Shown piece after piece: positions 46,845 through 58,447 of a stretch of 64,000 nt of DNA. The DNA is taken from assembly GCA_949361645.1 (NCBI GenBank), contig OX442435.1, positions 474,502 to 538,501 on the forward strand. The letters run 5' to 3'. Numbering within the stretch: the stretch's first letter is position 1; each line of letters opens with the position of its first letter. A program made the translations under genes and the position numbers. The stretch comes from Spongilla lacustris. Taxonomy: Eukaryota; Porifera; Demospongiae; Spongillida; Spongillidae. The notes below the pieces were generated by a model. It saw only the letters and a program-made list of their open reading frames with translations, searched no databases and was not told the origin of the DNA.

Positions 46845-47500
46845 GGGACCCACACTTCTGTCTGAACGGGGACATAGCCACCCATAACACCATCCTCACA
46901 CTGGACATAACAGCTAGCTGGACCTTGGGGCTCCCAAGTCCCAACAGCTCAGGAATCCTCTGATGACCTGCGGCACAATCACAAGCTAGGCCTCACCCCT
47001 AAGGAGGTGGACATGAAGCTCTAGGTGCTGAAGGCTCTGGGCATCAACCTGAGGATAGAGGACCTGTTTGATGAGAAGGCTCTGCTGCATGCCAAATACC
47101 AGGAACTCCTGAGGGGAGGGGGAGGAGTCTGTAGGAGAGGATGTGTATTTTCTTGGATGCCATGGGAACAGGTTAGTTGAAGGCATGAGTGTTAGCTGAA
47201 GGGTGTGAATGAAAGGGAAGATATGGAGCATGTGATTAATATTGTAATGTTAACCATGGTCATCATATGGTTATATGCTCATCTAAGTTTTAACATGGCT
47301 AGTGCCATGATCACATGATCATGGTCATGTGATGGTTTCCATGGCTTCCTTCATCAGGTGGATCACACGATCACAGTGAGGGGGACCACTACTCTTAGCA
47401 AGACATGGCCGGCCTGCAAAAGGCCAAGGAACTTGTCCTGAAGAGGCAGGGGGAGGAGGAGGGTCAGGCACCATTGGCATTCCAGGTATGTGTGGTAACT
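46845..47500 (+). pseudogene. Duplicated gene fragment, copy B
   Basis: The longer copy of the 42095 block. Exon-like frames are PHFCLNGDIATHNTILTLDI..., HNHKLGLTPKEVDMKL, a stop, VLKALGINLRIEDLFDEKAL..., and QDMAGLQKAKELVLKRQGEE... ending at CATTCCAG|GTATGT. Splice-like borders and frames suggest a former spliced gene of unknown family. Confidence 0.45.
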
Positions 47501-47639
47501 GTGTGTACATGCGGTTAGGTAGCTGGGGTGATGTAAGTGCTAAGTGATGTGTGTGCTGGGATGGTGTGAGTGTATAAGTACTTGGATTTGTGCATGTAAT
47601 GGGATAATTTAAGCACTTGCAAAGTTGCACACCCCACAA

Positions 47640-50605
47640 TAGCCTCCTCCCTCCCACAGTTGGATGGCCAAATGGCTTTATATCTAGTGAGATGGAAGGG
47701 TGTGTCATTACAAAGTTGGTCCATCCTTTGCCATGAGAACTATGATGACCACCTGGTCTGTGGCCTATCAGTTCAGCAAGACAAGACTGGTCATCATCAT
47801 TGGTACCAAGATCAGTGTTGCTTGGACACAGTCATATCCTTCAAGGTAACTACTTGAAATGCATGTACCCTCTTCCTTTTGGGTACTCTCCAAATGATGC
47901 ACACCACTCTTCCCTTAACTTTCAAAGACATTTCCAAATCATGACCTACCCATATGAAGCCCATCTGGTTACAGTGATAGGGTGTATCTATTGGTTACAG
48001 AGATAGGTCTATTGGTTACAGAGATACATGTAGGCTGTATCTATTGGTTACAGAGATAGGCTGTATCTATTGGTTACAGAGATGGGCTGTAGCTCTTTCA
48101 CTTTGCTGTGTACATGTTTGGATGAGGATATGTAATTAATTGCTTTTATTTGCATCTGTAGGGCCCATGCCATCATCACTCTTCCAAAGGCCAGTACTGC
48201 AGAGTTATCAGTAAGAAGCACCCTCCATCCCCTTTAAGGGACTCCTCCTTCCCTCCTTATCCAATGGAGTGTTTCCAAGGATACCAGACTAGTCGGGGGA
48301 GAAGCATCTTCATCTGTTGGTATGTATATCCCATTCCTTCCTCACATACTCCTCCCCATCCTTCCTCTCTCTCTCCTCCCCATCCTGTATCACATACATG
48401 ATGTAAGTGCTGGGTGATATGTGTGCTGGGATGATGTGAGTGCGTAAGTACTTGGATATGTGCATGTAATGGGATGATGTAAGGACTTGCAAAGTTGCAC
48501 ATCCCACTATCACCTCCTCCCTCCCACAGTTGGATGGCAAACTTACATAAAATTGCTTTGTATCTACTGAGATGGAAGGGTGTGTCATTACAAAGTTGGT
48601 CTCTCGGTTGCCATGAGAACTATGATGACAGCATGGTCAGTGGCTAATCAGTTCAGCAAGACAAGACTGGTCATCATCATTGGTACCAAGATCAGTGTTG
48701 CTTGGACACAGTCATATCCTTCAAGGTAACTACTTGAAATGCATGCACCCTCTTCCCCTTGGGTACTCTCCAAATGATGCACACATCTCTTCCCTTAACT
48801 TTAGACGATATTTCCAAATCATGACTTACCCATATGAAGCCCATCTGGTTACAGAGATAGGCTGTATCTATTGGTTACAGAGATAGACTGTATCTATTAG
48901 TTACAAAAATAGGGTGCATCTATTGGTTACAAAGATAGGCTGTATGCATACTAGTTACAGGGATAGGCTGTATCTATTGGTTATAGAGATAGGCTGTAGC
49001 TCTTTGCTGTGTACATGTTTGGATGAGGTTATGTAATTAATTGCTTTACTTTGCATCTGTAGGGCCCATGCCATCATCACTCTTCCAAAGGCCAGTACTG
49101 CAGAGTTATGCAGTAAGAAGCACCCTCCATCCCCTCTAAAGGGCTCCTCCTTCCCTCCTTATCCAATGGAGTGTTTCCAAGGATAGCAGACAAGAGGGGG
49201 AGAAGCACCTTCATCTGTTGGTATGTATATCTCATTCCTTCCTCTCTCTCCCCATCCTTCCTCAATCTCCTCCCCATCCTTCCTCTCTCCTCCCCATCCT
49301 TACTCTCTCTTAATCCTTCGTCTCTCTCCTCCCCATCCTTCCTCTCTCTCCTCCCCATCCTTCCTCTCTCTCCTCCCAATCCTTCCTCTCTCTCCTCCCC
49401 ATCCTTCCTCTCTCTCCTCCCCGTCCTTCCTCTCCTCCCCATCCTTCCTCTCTCCTCCCCATCCTTCCTTCCTCTCCTCCCTATCCTTCCTCTCTCTCCT
49501 CCCCATCCTACCTCTCTCTCCTCCCCATCCATCCTCTCTCCTCCCCATCCTTACTCTCTCTCCTCCCCATCCTTCCTCTCTCACCTCCCCATCTTTCTGT
49601 ATCACATAGATTAATTACGTGCTGGGTGATGTGTGTGTTGGGATGATGTGAGTGTGCTGGGATGATGTGAGTGCCTAAGTACTTGGATATGTGCATGTAG
49701 GAAGCACCCTCTCCTTCCCTCCTTATCCAATGGAGTGTTTCCAAGGATACCAGACTAGTTGGCGGAGAAGCATCTTCATTTGTTGGTATGTATATCCCAT
49801 TCTTCCTCACTCTCCTCCCCATCCTTCCTCATTCTCTTCCCCATCCTTCTTCTATATCACATACATGATGTAGCTGCTGGGTGATGTGTGTGTTGGGATT
49901 ATGTAAGTGCTGGGTGATATGTGTGCTGGGATGATGTGAGTGCGTAAGTACTTGGATATGTGAATGTCCTTGGATGATGTAAGCATTTGCACATCCCACT
50001 ATCACCTCCTCCCTCCCACAGTTGGATGGCCAAATGGCTTTATATCTAGTGAGATGGAAGGGTGTGTCATTACAAAGTTGGTCCATCCGTTGCCATGAGA
50101 ACTATATTGACCACCTGGGTGGCCTTCAGTTCAGCAAGACAAGACTGGTCATCATCATTGGTACCAAGATCAGTGTTGCTTGGACACAGTCATATCCTTC
50201 AAGGTAACTACTGAAATGAGTGTACCCTCTTCCCTTTGGGTACTCTGCAAATGATGCACACCACTCTCCCCTTAACTTTCAAAGACATTTCCAAATCATG
50301 ACCTACCCATATGAAGCCCATCTGGTTACAGAGATAGGCTGTATGTATTAGTTACAGAGATAGGCTGTATCTATTGGTTATAGAGATGGGCTGTAGCTCT
50401 TTGCTGTGTGCATGTTTGGATGAGGTTATGTAATTAATTGCTTTACTTTGCATCTGTAGGGCCCATGCCATCATCACTCTTCCAAAGGCCAGTACTGCAG
50501 AGTTATGCAGTAAGAAGCACCCTCCATCCCCTCTAAGGGGCTCCTTCCCTCCTTATCCAATGGAGTGTTTCCAAGGATACCAGACTAGTGGGGGGAGAAG
50601 CATCT
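47640..50605 (+). pseudogene. Triplicated two-exon module (unknown family)
   Basis: Three direct copies at about 47640-48310, 48520-49225 and 50010-50620. Each has an acceptor CCTCCCTCCCACAG, an exon with a frame YKVG...AMRTM...W, then SVA(Y/N)QFSKTRLVIIIGTK, then ISVAWTQSYPSR, a donor TCAAG|GTAACT, an intron with GGTTACAGAGATAGGCTGTA repeats, an acceptor GCATCTGTAG, and an exon AHAIITLPKASTAEL. The split codon joins in phase in all three copies. In copies 1 and 3 the frame has stops upstream of YKVG. No family is recognised. Retention of the splice sites and frame suggests real exon ancestry. Confidence 0.5.
49220..49605. repeat. Pyrimidine minisatellite CCTCTCTCTCCTCCCCATCC
   Basis: About 16 copies of a 20-24 bp unit (TTCCTCTCTCTCCTCCCCAT). 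It is an expansion of the sequence that appears only once or twice at the matching point of the other two modules (48330-48385, 49800-49855). Confidence 0.9.
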
Positions 50606-50624
50606 TCATCTGTTGGTATGTACA

Positions 50625-52056
50625 CTTCCATCACGACACTGCGTACTCGTACGTTTGTTGGTAGATCGGCGAGTCTGACACCTCAGACCCGTTGTTTTGG
50701 ACCGTTTCATCACGTACTGTCTCCTCGCTGCAAGCCCATCCGCTTTGCTCTCCTTAGCTCCTATTTATAGGGATGTGCCTTCATCTCCCACCCTGTCACG
50801 GGACAACGGAATAAATGTTTACACGCCCCTATGCATGTATAATCACAGATAATATATAGTATAGTACTTACTATGCTATCTATGGTACTTAGGGAGAGCT
50901 CCCCCAGTTAGTTGTTGGCCAGGAACACTATATTGGGATTCGAGGGGTGTGCCTCAAATAGACACTCTGTGTACACACGCGATCCTGTCCTAAACATCCC
51001 ACACAGTCCTCTAACACTTAATAAAGTCTCGGTATCTTGAAGGCTCCTGGGTCACTCTACCGGCCACATCTCATCACTGGGCCGGTCACTGCTACATTGT
51101 ATCTGAGGTCCAGGGGAAACATGAATTGCTTCCAGTTAGCTGTTGGCAGTGTAGTCAATCTCTGTCAGCACTTCTGTCCCATACTGATTCTGTAGCCATC
51201 GTGAAGGTCAAACCTGTCCTAACACTTACCGAAAGCGCGTCGCTGACAATTCTGTGTGTTTCTTCTCGTACCCAGCCAAACCGTACTCCCCTCCTACTTC
51301 AATTGACTTCCAATTGATTCTGTTGTGTGTTTACTTTCGTACCCAGCCAAACGGTACTCTAATTGACGCCCCTCCTACTTCATCAGCTCGTGATCGGCTG
51401 ATCGCAATTCTATCAACCAGCCTCTTCGTACGGCAGCGCAAGCTTTACACTCTTCTCGAGGGTCGCGTACACTTCCTTCACGCTACTGCGTACTCGTACG
51501 TTTGTTGGTAGCTGACAAACCAGACCCGTTGTTTCGGACCGTTTCATCACGTACCGTCTCCTCGCTGCAAGCCCATCCGCTTTAGCTCCTATTTATAGGG
51601 GGTGTGCCTTCATCTCACACCCCGTCACAGGACAACGGCCGATGGGAAGGAATGTTTACACGCCCCCATGCATGTATAATTTATTTTGGGACAGCTCCCC
51701 CAGTTAGTTGTTGGTCTGGAATACTATATTGGGAAGCGTTCAATGCTATGGACGAGCAGCTTGTTGTTGATCCCGCTTCTATTAGTGTACTAGTACCCGC
51801 GGTCATTACCTCTGGGGCCTCTGCCCCCTACGGTTTTACAGCGTGGGCCCGACGGCCCGTATAGCTAGCTACCCAACCTCTACCCTGTCCTCACACTTAC
51901 CGACAGCGGGTCGCTGTCAATTCCGTGTGTTTACTCTCGTACCCAGCCAAACCGTACTGCCCTCCCACTTCAATTGTACTCTCGTACCCAGCCAAACCGT
52001 ACTGCCCTCCCACTTCAATTGATCTGTTGTTTACTCTCGTACCCAGCCAAACGGTA
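50625..52056 (-). mobile_element. LTR-like repeat, copies 2 and 3 (rearranged)
   Basis: 50625-51190 and 51190-51735 are two overlapping partial copies of the family. A third begins at 51736 (GTTCAATGCTATGGACGAGC) and is cut at 52056 by the Tigger element. Two copies carry a block GGACAACGG...CATGCATGTATAAT...CCCCCAGTTAGTTGTTGG that is missing in copy 1. Confidence 0.6.
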
Positions 52057-54996
52057 CAGTCTGCGCCACGTTTGTTCCCTGCGCTCTTACCATAGAATGC
52101 GCTTATATCGATTGTGGTGAATGAATTTAATTAATTATGTAAACCATTACTATGTGGGATGTTGTAGATTTAAAATCAACGGTGTCACTGAACTTAAATT
52201 CAAAAGTAGTACATGTACCTATGAATGCTTGGCTGGTGTTAAATTGTGCACCTTGTCTGCTAATTTTAGCAACAACCTGTACTCTTGCTCAGAAAATACT
52301 TCAATGTTGTCCCCTATAAAGTGGCACAGGTTGGAGGCACTCTGTTTTGCCTCTTCCAGAGAGATAGGCTGTGGCTCAATGTGATTGGGATCTGACTCAT
52401 CATCATCACCATCATTACTGGGCACTGTTCGGCCAGTCAGCCTGGCTGCAATTTCAGCCATTGATTCTGCCCCTTCAGTCTCTGTCTCTCCTGGAGGCAT
52501 TATCCATTCCGCAGCCGTCATCCGAGAAACTCCACTCTCTACTGGTAGCCTCTGAATAGCAGATGATATAGCCCTCACATGTGCATCCTCTACAGCTTCA
52601 GCTGCTTGTACTGCAGCCCTATCGGGTCTAAGCCGACGACACCATTCAGCTGGTAGTATCCCCGCCTTGCACCAACAGTTTATAATAGTCGGAATTGAGA
52701 TGTCATACCAAGCTCCGCAAAGCCATGTGATTGCCTATAAACAGATTGAAATAATTCGTTGTACTCGACAAGCTGCTATGTGAACAAACCTGCTTGACAT
52801 CTGTTGTTAAAGACAGTGCTCTCAAATCCTGGGATGGATTAACATCGTACTGCCTAATCAGGTGTTGGGCCAGCTTACTTTTGTACCGTGCCTTGAAAGC
52901 AGCAATTATACCCTGATCAAGCGGCTGAACCACAGAGGTGCAGTTAGCAGGCATGAAGAGCAGCAGGAGATTGCTCATTTTAAAGCACTCAAAGCTCCCA
53001 GCTTTGGTAAGAACCATGTCAGCGATACTGTGGGATGCAGCATTGTCTAGCAGTATCAGACAATTCCTTTTCTGGTTCTTGAACAGCTCATTCATCTTCA
53101 TTGACCAGTCAGTGAAAACCTAAATGTAAATAAATACTAATGTTATCAAAAAAATGGAATGATGTTGTCCTTGCCTCAGTGCGCATCCATGCTGTCTGAT
53201 TGTTGTAATAAGACACCATGCTGTTGGGATCAAATGTCTTGCCAAAGCAACGTGGGCGTTTGAACTTGTGTATCACAATTGGCTTAAGACGTTCAGTGCC
53301 AGTTACATTAACTATTAAAGCCACTGTGACACGATCTTTAGATTTTTTGGCTCCACGAATATCAGCAGTAGTGGTGAGGGTACGGTCAGGCTGAGATAAT
53401 AGAGTTACATGTGTTATTGTAAAATGACATGTGTATTTATGGTGGCTCTAGAAACTTACAGCTTGCCTATAGTACAAGCCTGTTTCATCCAGATTGAAGA
53501 CATCCTCAGGCTTGTATCTCTCAATGATACTAGGCAGCTCTGTTTGTGCCCTGGTTATGCCTTGTTGATCAGCACCACCAGCTTCTCCATGCAGGCGTAC
53601 ACTAAACACACCATGCCGTCCTTTCCATTTTGCTAGCCAACCATGACTTAATATCAACTTGTCATCAGCAGTGGAATCATCATCGTCAGATGGAGGTGTG
53701 GTAGCTGTTAATGAAGAAGGCAGACTGGTAGATGGAGGTGTGGCTGCACTAGGTGAAGACATAGTAGTAGGGGGCGTGGCTGCATTGGATGATTGCCGGG
53801 TAGTAAGAGGCGTGGCTGCACTAGTTGATGGCAGGCTGGTGGAAGGAGGCGTGGCTGCACTAGGTGAAGAGAGAGTAGTAGGGGGCGTGGCTGCATGGGA
53901 TGATTGCCGGGTAGTAAGAGGCGTGGCTGCACTAGTTGATGGCAGGCTGGTGGAAGGAGGCGTGGCTGCACTAGGTGAAGAGAGAGTAGTAGGGGGCGTG
54001 GCTGCATGGGATGATTGCCGGGTAGTAAGAGGCGTGGCTGCACTAGTTGATGGCAGGCAAGCAGAAGGAGGCGTGGCTGCACTAGGTGAAGACATAGTAG
54101 GAGGCGTGGATGCAATGGGCGAAGACAGAGTAGTAGGAGATACGGCTGCACTGGATGATGGCAGGCTGGTGGAAGGAGGTGGGACATGTACAGTAATATT
54201 CAATTCCTGTGCCAATTCAGCTGGTTTGGACAGCAGGAGAGCATCAGAAAGTACTCCATTACGTCCACGCACACTAAAATTAATAATAAATGGATTGTTA
54301 GAATCGTTTATTGATTGCCATCAGCCTCTTACCTGCTAAACCATAAGAAGAGCCCCTTGTCTAGCAGAGGCCACTTAGGACTACGCCTCTTCTGCCTTTT
54401 TATTTCAGGTGCTTGGAGATCCAGCTCGTGAAAGCCAGCTTTGACAGCCTTGCCTACCACAGAGCGATGGATCTCCTTTCCACACTTTTCTTTAAACCAT
54501 GCAGCCACTATTTCTTCCGAATGACCTGTTTCAACTTTTCGCTTAGCTATCAGGCGCTTCTCTTCACCCGTGAGTGACGTTCTTGTGAGTTTCTGCGACA
54601 TGGCTACACTGACGCGCAATTGCACATGTACATGCGATATTGATACAGAGTAGGCCTATATATTATTGCATTATATTACATTTGCGTCTTGCGCTAGTTC
54701 ATTGTGTGCTTTGCGCATGTTTGGAAGTAAGAATAGTGCTTTGTGCAATCTTTTGTCCTTGCATTTCGGCTGCTTGCCTGTAACAAAAGCTACTTTGTCT
54801 GAAATTGAATTCACTAAGGAACGAGCGATCAAGATTACATGTACTTTTGGTTGCATTGGCTTGTTGCAATGCATGCGCGCGCATGTAATCTTCCGCATAT
54901 ATATGAATATTATTATTGTGGCCACATATCACACCCCTGCGCTTATATCGAGGGAATGCGCCTATATCGTAGTGCGCTCTTATCGAGGGCAGACTG
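52057..54996 (-). mobile_element. Tigger/pogo-type DNA transposon, 2940 bp
   Basis: The ends are CAGTCTGC...GCAGACTG, flanked by TA on both sides (52055-52056 and 54997-54998). Subterminal sequence repeats GCGCTTATATCGA/TGCGCTCTTA in opposite orientation near both ends. It carries a spliced transposase on minus. The target is the LTR-like repeat: left flank CCAAACGG-TA and right flank TA-CTCTA join to the uninterrupted sequence seen in other copies (GGTACTCTAATTGACG). Confidence 0.95.
52219..54601 (-). CDS. Tigger-like transposase, five exons, apparently intact
   Basis: Exons on minus are 54601-54333, 54273-53460, 53390-53175, 53119-52790 and 52734-52219, giving 2145 nt and 714 aa with no stop or frameshift. 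Introns are 55-84 bp with AG acceptors; the third has a GC donor (GAG|GCAAGG). The first HTH starts MSQKLTRTSLTGEEKRLIAK. The CENP-B-type half domain LSKPAELAQELNI (about residues 104-116) is separated from LSHGWLAKWKGRHGV (about 298-312) by a Ser/Thr/Pro repeat insert. DDE-type catalytic Asp candidates are D352 in NLDETGLY, D458 in LILLDNAASH and D501 in VVQPLDQGII. The RT-like C-terminal part is low-complexity and acidic (DDDESDPN). It cuts and pastes its own DNA at TA. Intactness suggests recent activity. Confidence 0.9.
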
Positions 54997-55780
54997 TACT
55001 CTATAATAATTGACGCTTCTCCAATACTTCAATTGACGTTCATTTCACCAGCTCAGCTAGTGATCGGCTGATCGGAATTCTACCAACCAGCCTTCTCGTA
55101 CGGCAGTAGTTGGGCGTAGCCCGACCTTCGCGTATCAGGCTACGCCCAACTATTACGGCAGCGCAAGCTTTTCACTCTTCTCAAGTGTCGCGTACACTTC
55201 CATCTCGCCATTGCGTTTGTTGGTAGATCGGTGAGACTGACACACCAGACCCGTTATTTTGGACCGTTTCATCACGTGCCGTCTCCTCGCTGCAAGCCCA
55301 TCCGCTAGCGCTTTGCTCTCCTTAGCTCCTATTTATAGGGATGTGCCTTCATCTCACACCCCGTCATGGGACAACGGCCGATGGGAAGGGATGTTTACAC
55401 GCTCCCATGCATGTATAATTTTTTTCGGGAGAGCTCCCCCAGTTAGTTGTTGGCCAGGAACACTATATTGGGATCCGAGGGGTCTGTACACAGTTTGTAT
55501 TGTGTCTTTCACTTCTCAAATATACAGTCTGAATACATGAATGAATACCCGCTGCCCCAGTTCATCCTCACGCGTGATCCTGTCCTAAACATCCCACACA
55601 GTCCTCTAACACTTAATAAAGTCTCGGTATCTTGAAGGCTCCTGGGTCACTCTACCGGCCACATCTCATCACTGGGCCAGTCACTGCTACATTGTATCTG
55701 AGGTCCAGGGGAAACATGAATTGCTTCCAGTTAGCTGTTGGCAGTGTAGTCAGTAGCTGCCACTTCACTAATCTTGCTTA
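54997..55780 (-). mobile_element. LTR-like repeat, copy 3 continued after Tigger
   Basis: Together with 51736-52056 it forms one nearly full unit of about 1.1 kb. It includes the TATA-like CTCCTATTTATAGG, TTAATAAAGTCTCGG, and ends near GTCACTGCTACA / GAATTGCTTCCAG. It is itself interrupted by a tiny foldback insertion at 55107. Confidence 0.65.
55107..55153. mobile_element. 47-bp foldback insertion with 8-bp target duplication
   Basis: AGTTGGGCGTAGCC ... GGCTACGCCCAACT are perfect 14-bp inverted ends with a 16-bp middle. TACGGCAG lies on both sides (55099-55106 and 55154-55161), and sister repeat copies have a single TACGGCAG followed directly by (C/T)GCAAGC (for example near 43988 and 51430). 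An 8-bp duplication suits hAT mobilisation. Confidence 0.85.
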
Positions 55781-55879
55781 GCCCCATAAATGAATGGAGC
55801 TACTTGTATTTCGTGATAGGCTTTCCCTCCAGTTCTTTCCTCAATTTGATGTGGTGCCATCCCTATAATTCACTCTCCT

Positions 55880-56130
55880 AAGAATATTGTACCCACTGGT
55901 TGATGACATTGGAAGGTTTTAGGAACCTGTGGTTTCTCCTCACAATTTTACCTTCAACATCCACAATATTAGATCAATCTGAGAACTGATCCAAGCACCT
56001 CCCACTAGACCACTGTGTCTTCTTTGCTTGCTCATCTTGCACTAATACCGGTTTCCCCAACCGTAATAGAGGCATTTCTCCTTCCCCTAGCACAGCCCTG
56101 TGATTGAATATCTTGCTGCGTAGCTATTTT
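55880..56130 (-). pseudogene. Ty3/gypsy-type integrase C-terminal remnant
   Basis: Read on minus: GREMPPLRLGKPVLVQDEQ, KKTQWSSGRCLDQ, then after breaks RRNHRFLKPSNVINQWV. This is the (R)ELPPL..G..V.VQ...W..G.V....RSY.V...G...RRNR.HL order seen at the end of Ty3/gypsy integrases. It lies immediately upstream (minus sense) of the LTR-like repeat, as at 44800. Dead. Confidence 0.6.
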
Positions 56131-56779
56131 CGTTACCGTGAATTCATGAATGAATACCCGCTGTCCCTGATCACATCATATGCATGTGATCCTGTCCTAA
56201 ACATACACTTTCCACCAGTTGCAGGTGATTCCACAATGGCTCTACCAGCTGAAATTGAGGCCGTTGCTACTGAACCTCTCAACTCTAGGGACAGAATTTT
56301 TTTCCTACCTCCGCAACCTGTTTGCACGCCAATCCAGCTTTTTACCACCTCTGGAAGATGCAATAGGATCTTCTTGTGATCATTGGACATCCAACTTCCT
56401 CAACTTTTCTTATATAGCTTACAGAACCTTGTACATCTGACACCCCTGTCTAATCACTTCTTTGTAGTGATGGCCAACTCCAAAAGCCTTTGCACCAATA
56501 GAATGTGATCACATCACCACTTTACAGTACCATCAGGATACTTCCCACCCATCGCAATAGTTCTAGAGCTTTGACCAGCCTACCGCTGATGTGTGTAGGT
56601 TCTTATTGAAGATCATGTCCACTCCACTATTAAGCCACTCTTTCCCTTTCCCTGGACACCAAAGTACCTAAGGTTTCAGCTTGTGCAGAACCTAAGGAAC
56701 TCTGTTCGTTAGAGGAGGATGGTCACCTGGATAGTTTGTTAATGGGGAGCCATGCTTAGGTGTGTGATGAACAGGGACA

Positions 56780-57290
56780 GAGCTAGCCTTGAGCCTGGAA
56801 GGGGTCATTGGTGGAAGGAACAGTAGTACCTGTGGTGAACAGTGAGAGCTGGTTACGTGGGAGAGAGCATCTACAATCTGGTTCAGTTATGCCTGACAAG
56901 TGGAATAAGCGTGCCACCAAATTGTTCTGACCTGCGATGAAGAAATGTGTCCTCAGGAGATGAAGAGTATCCCTGAGCGCCTGGCCAACTGATAGGATCT
57001 CAGGCAACCCATCTTGGGGGCTGCTACCATGGCAATAATGTGCACACACACACACACACAGTCACCAGAACCATGGCAGGCTAGGTGATGTAGTGTGGTG
57101 CATGAAGTCCACAACTTGGACTGGGAACGAGCCAGATCAATTTTTGTACCCGCACCCATTTGGTGCAATGAGGAGTGTCTGGACAGCACTGCGGGTGTAA
57201 TTTGAAGTCAGCTTCCTCGAGCGCTTCACGCACCCTAAACCCTGAAGCTCTAATATCTTCCTGTGCTTCGCGTGTCTTCAGCACACCTAA
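56780..57290 (-). pseudogene. Possible reverse transcriptase / RNase H fragment
   Basis: The minus-strand pieces REAQEDIRASGFRVREALEE...VQKLIWL and QALRDTLHLLRTHFFIAGQN-NLVA resemble the end of a reverse transcriptase and the end of an RNase H domain (AG..N.VAD.LSR) of LTR or tyrosine-recombinase retroelements. Resemblance is weak and the pieces are in different frames. A TG/CA run (57040-57060) interrupts it. Confidence 0.35.
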
Positions 57291-58440
57291 TCATGGGGTG
57301 TAGTGTCCAGTGAAGCCACTACTCATGGAGACAACTTCAAGCCTCTGGATGACCTCGCTGATGAAGATAGTTGGTGGAGGCATGGTTACTGGTTCACTGG
57401 TTTCTTTGTGGGACATGGAGGATGAATTAGACACTTCATGGTGAACGTGATGTTCTGCTGAAGATTGGGTACAATCTGATGCTCTGGGGAAGATCAAGAA
57501 TGAGGCCCATTTAAAGAAGTGGTACCAATTCTTCAAGCAGATGGTAAGGCAGTGTGCTTCAAATAGCATACCACTGTCAGGAAACTAAGATTGCAGTTCA
57601 TAAATAGTACACCCATACCTAAATAGAAATTAGCTGCTCTAAGGTCAACCCGCCAATAGACCTCTTTTTGGTCACCCCTATATGGATTTTCATCACTTCA
57701 TGTCCTTCTCTACTAACTAACTATTGGTTGTCTTTGACCTGCAACGCTATATTTGGTTTCGAGGGATCAACCCACCAATAGACCTCTTATTTTTTAAACC
57801 ATTGGTCAATCAATATGGATTGTTAGCACTTCACTAGCCTGTCCTTCTCCACTAACTAACATGTCTTGGCTTATCAGAGACCTCTCAAGCACATTGTGCA
57901 CCTGTACTATATGTGCTGCCTGTCTGATCCTTATTTATTGCCCAATTACTCACTACTGGGATAGAAAGATAACGTACATGTACATGTGCTGTTACCCCAT
58001 ATCTAATATTGGACGCTTGAAAAGGTGTCACTATTTAGAAGAGGCTTGTGTTTAGTGGATGATGCAGTTTTGCAGTCACTAAATGATGGGAGCTCTGTGC
58101 AGCACTGTAACACTAGGACACTCCAGAGGATCACGTCTGGACTATGGAATGGCAGAATACAACAGGTCGAATGAGGGAGACTACCTTGTATTGCCTTGTG
58201 AGAAATATCAAGTCATTATTGACCGCTGAGAAAAGAAAATATATACTCTGTTACAAAATAATAATAATGTTGTCAGGCTGGAAGATGGAAAGAGAATGAA
58301 ACGACAGATGCCCATGATGTGAATACTGTACACCACATGAGCATAGCACTATGCTGGTAGGCCTGTCCAGCCAATATGGAATCCTCAGCTGTCCAAGCTC
58401 TGATTGAGGTTACTTTCACAGGGCAGTCAACACCAGGCAA
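57291..58440. other. Duplicated remnants, no functional gene
   Basis: 57325-57510 is a copy of 46160-46335. 57480-57590 is related to 59560-59645 (ATCAAGAATGAGG, GGTACCA, GATGGTAAGGCAGTGTGCTT). Two copies of CCAATAGACCTCTT with ATATGGATT lie at 57650 and 57775. Nothing else is recognised. Confidence 0.5.
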
Positions 58441-58447
58441 CAAGACC

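Noticed and set aside
49077..49614. GEERE-rich and SPPHPSSL-rich frames
   Set aside because: Produced by the pyrimidine minisatellite at 49220-49605.
53659..54339. Plus-strand GGVAALGEE-type repeat protein
   Set aside because: Antisense of the Ser/Thr/Pro insert of the Tigger transposase; no independent support.
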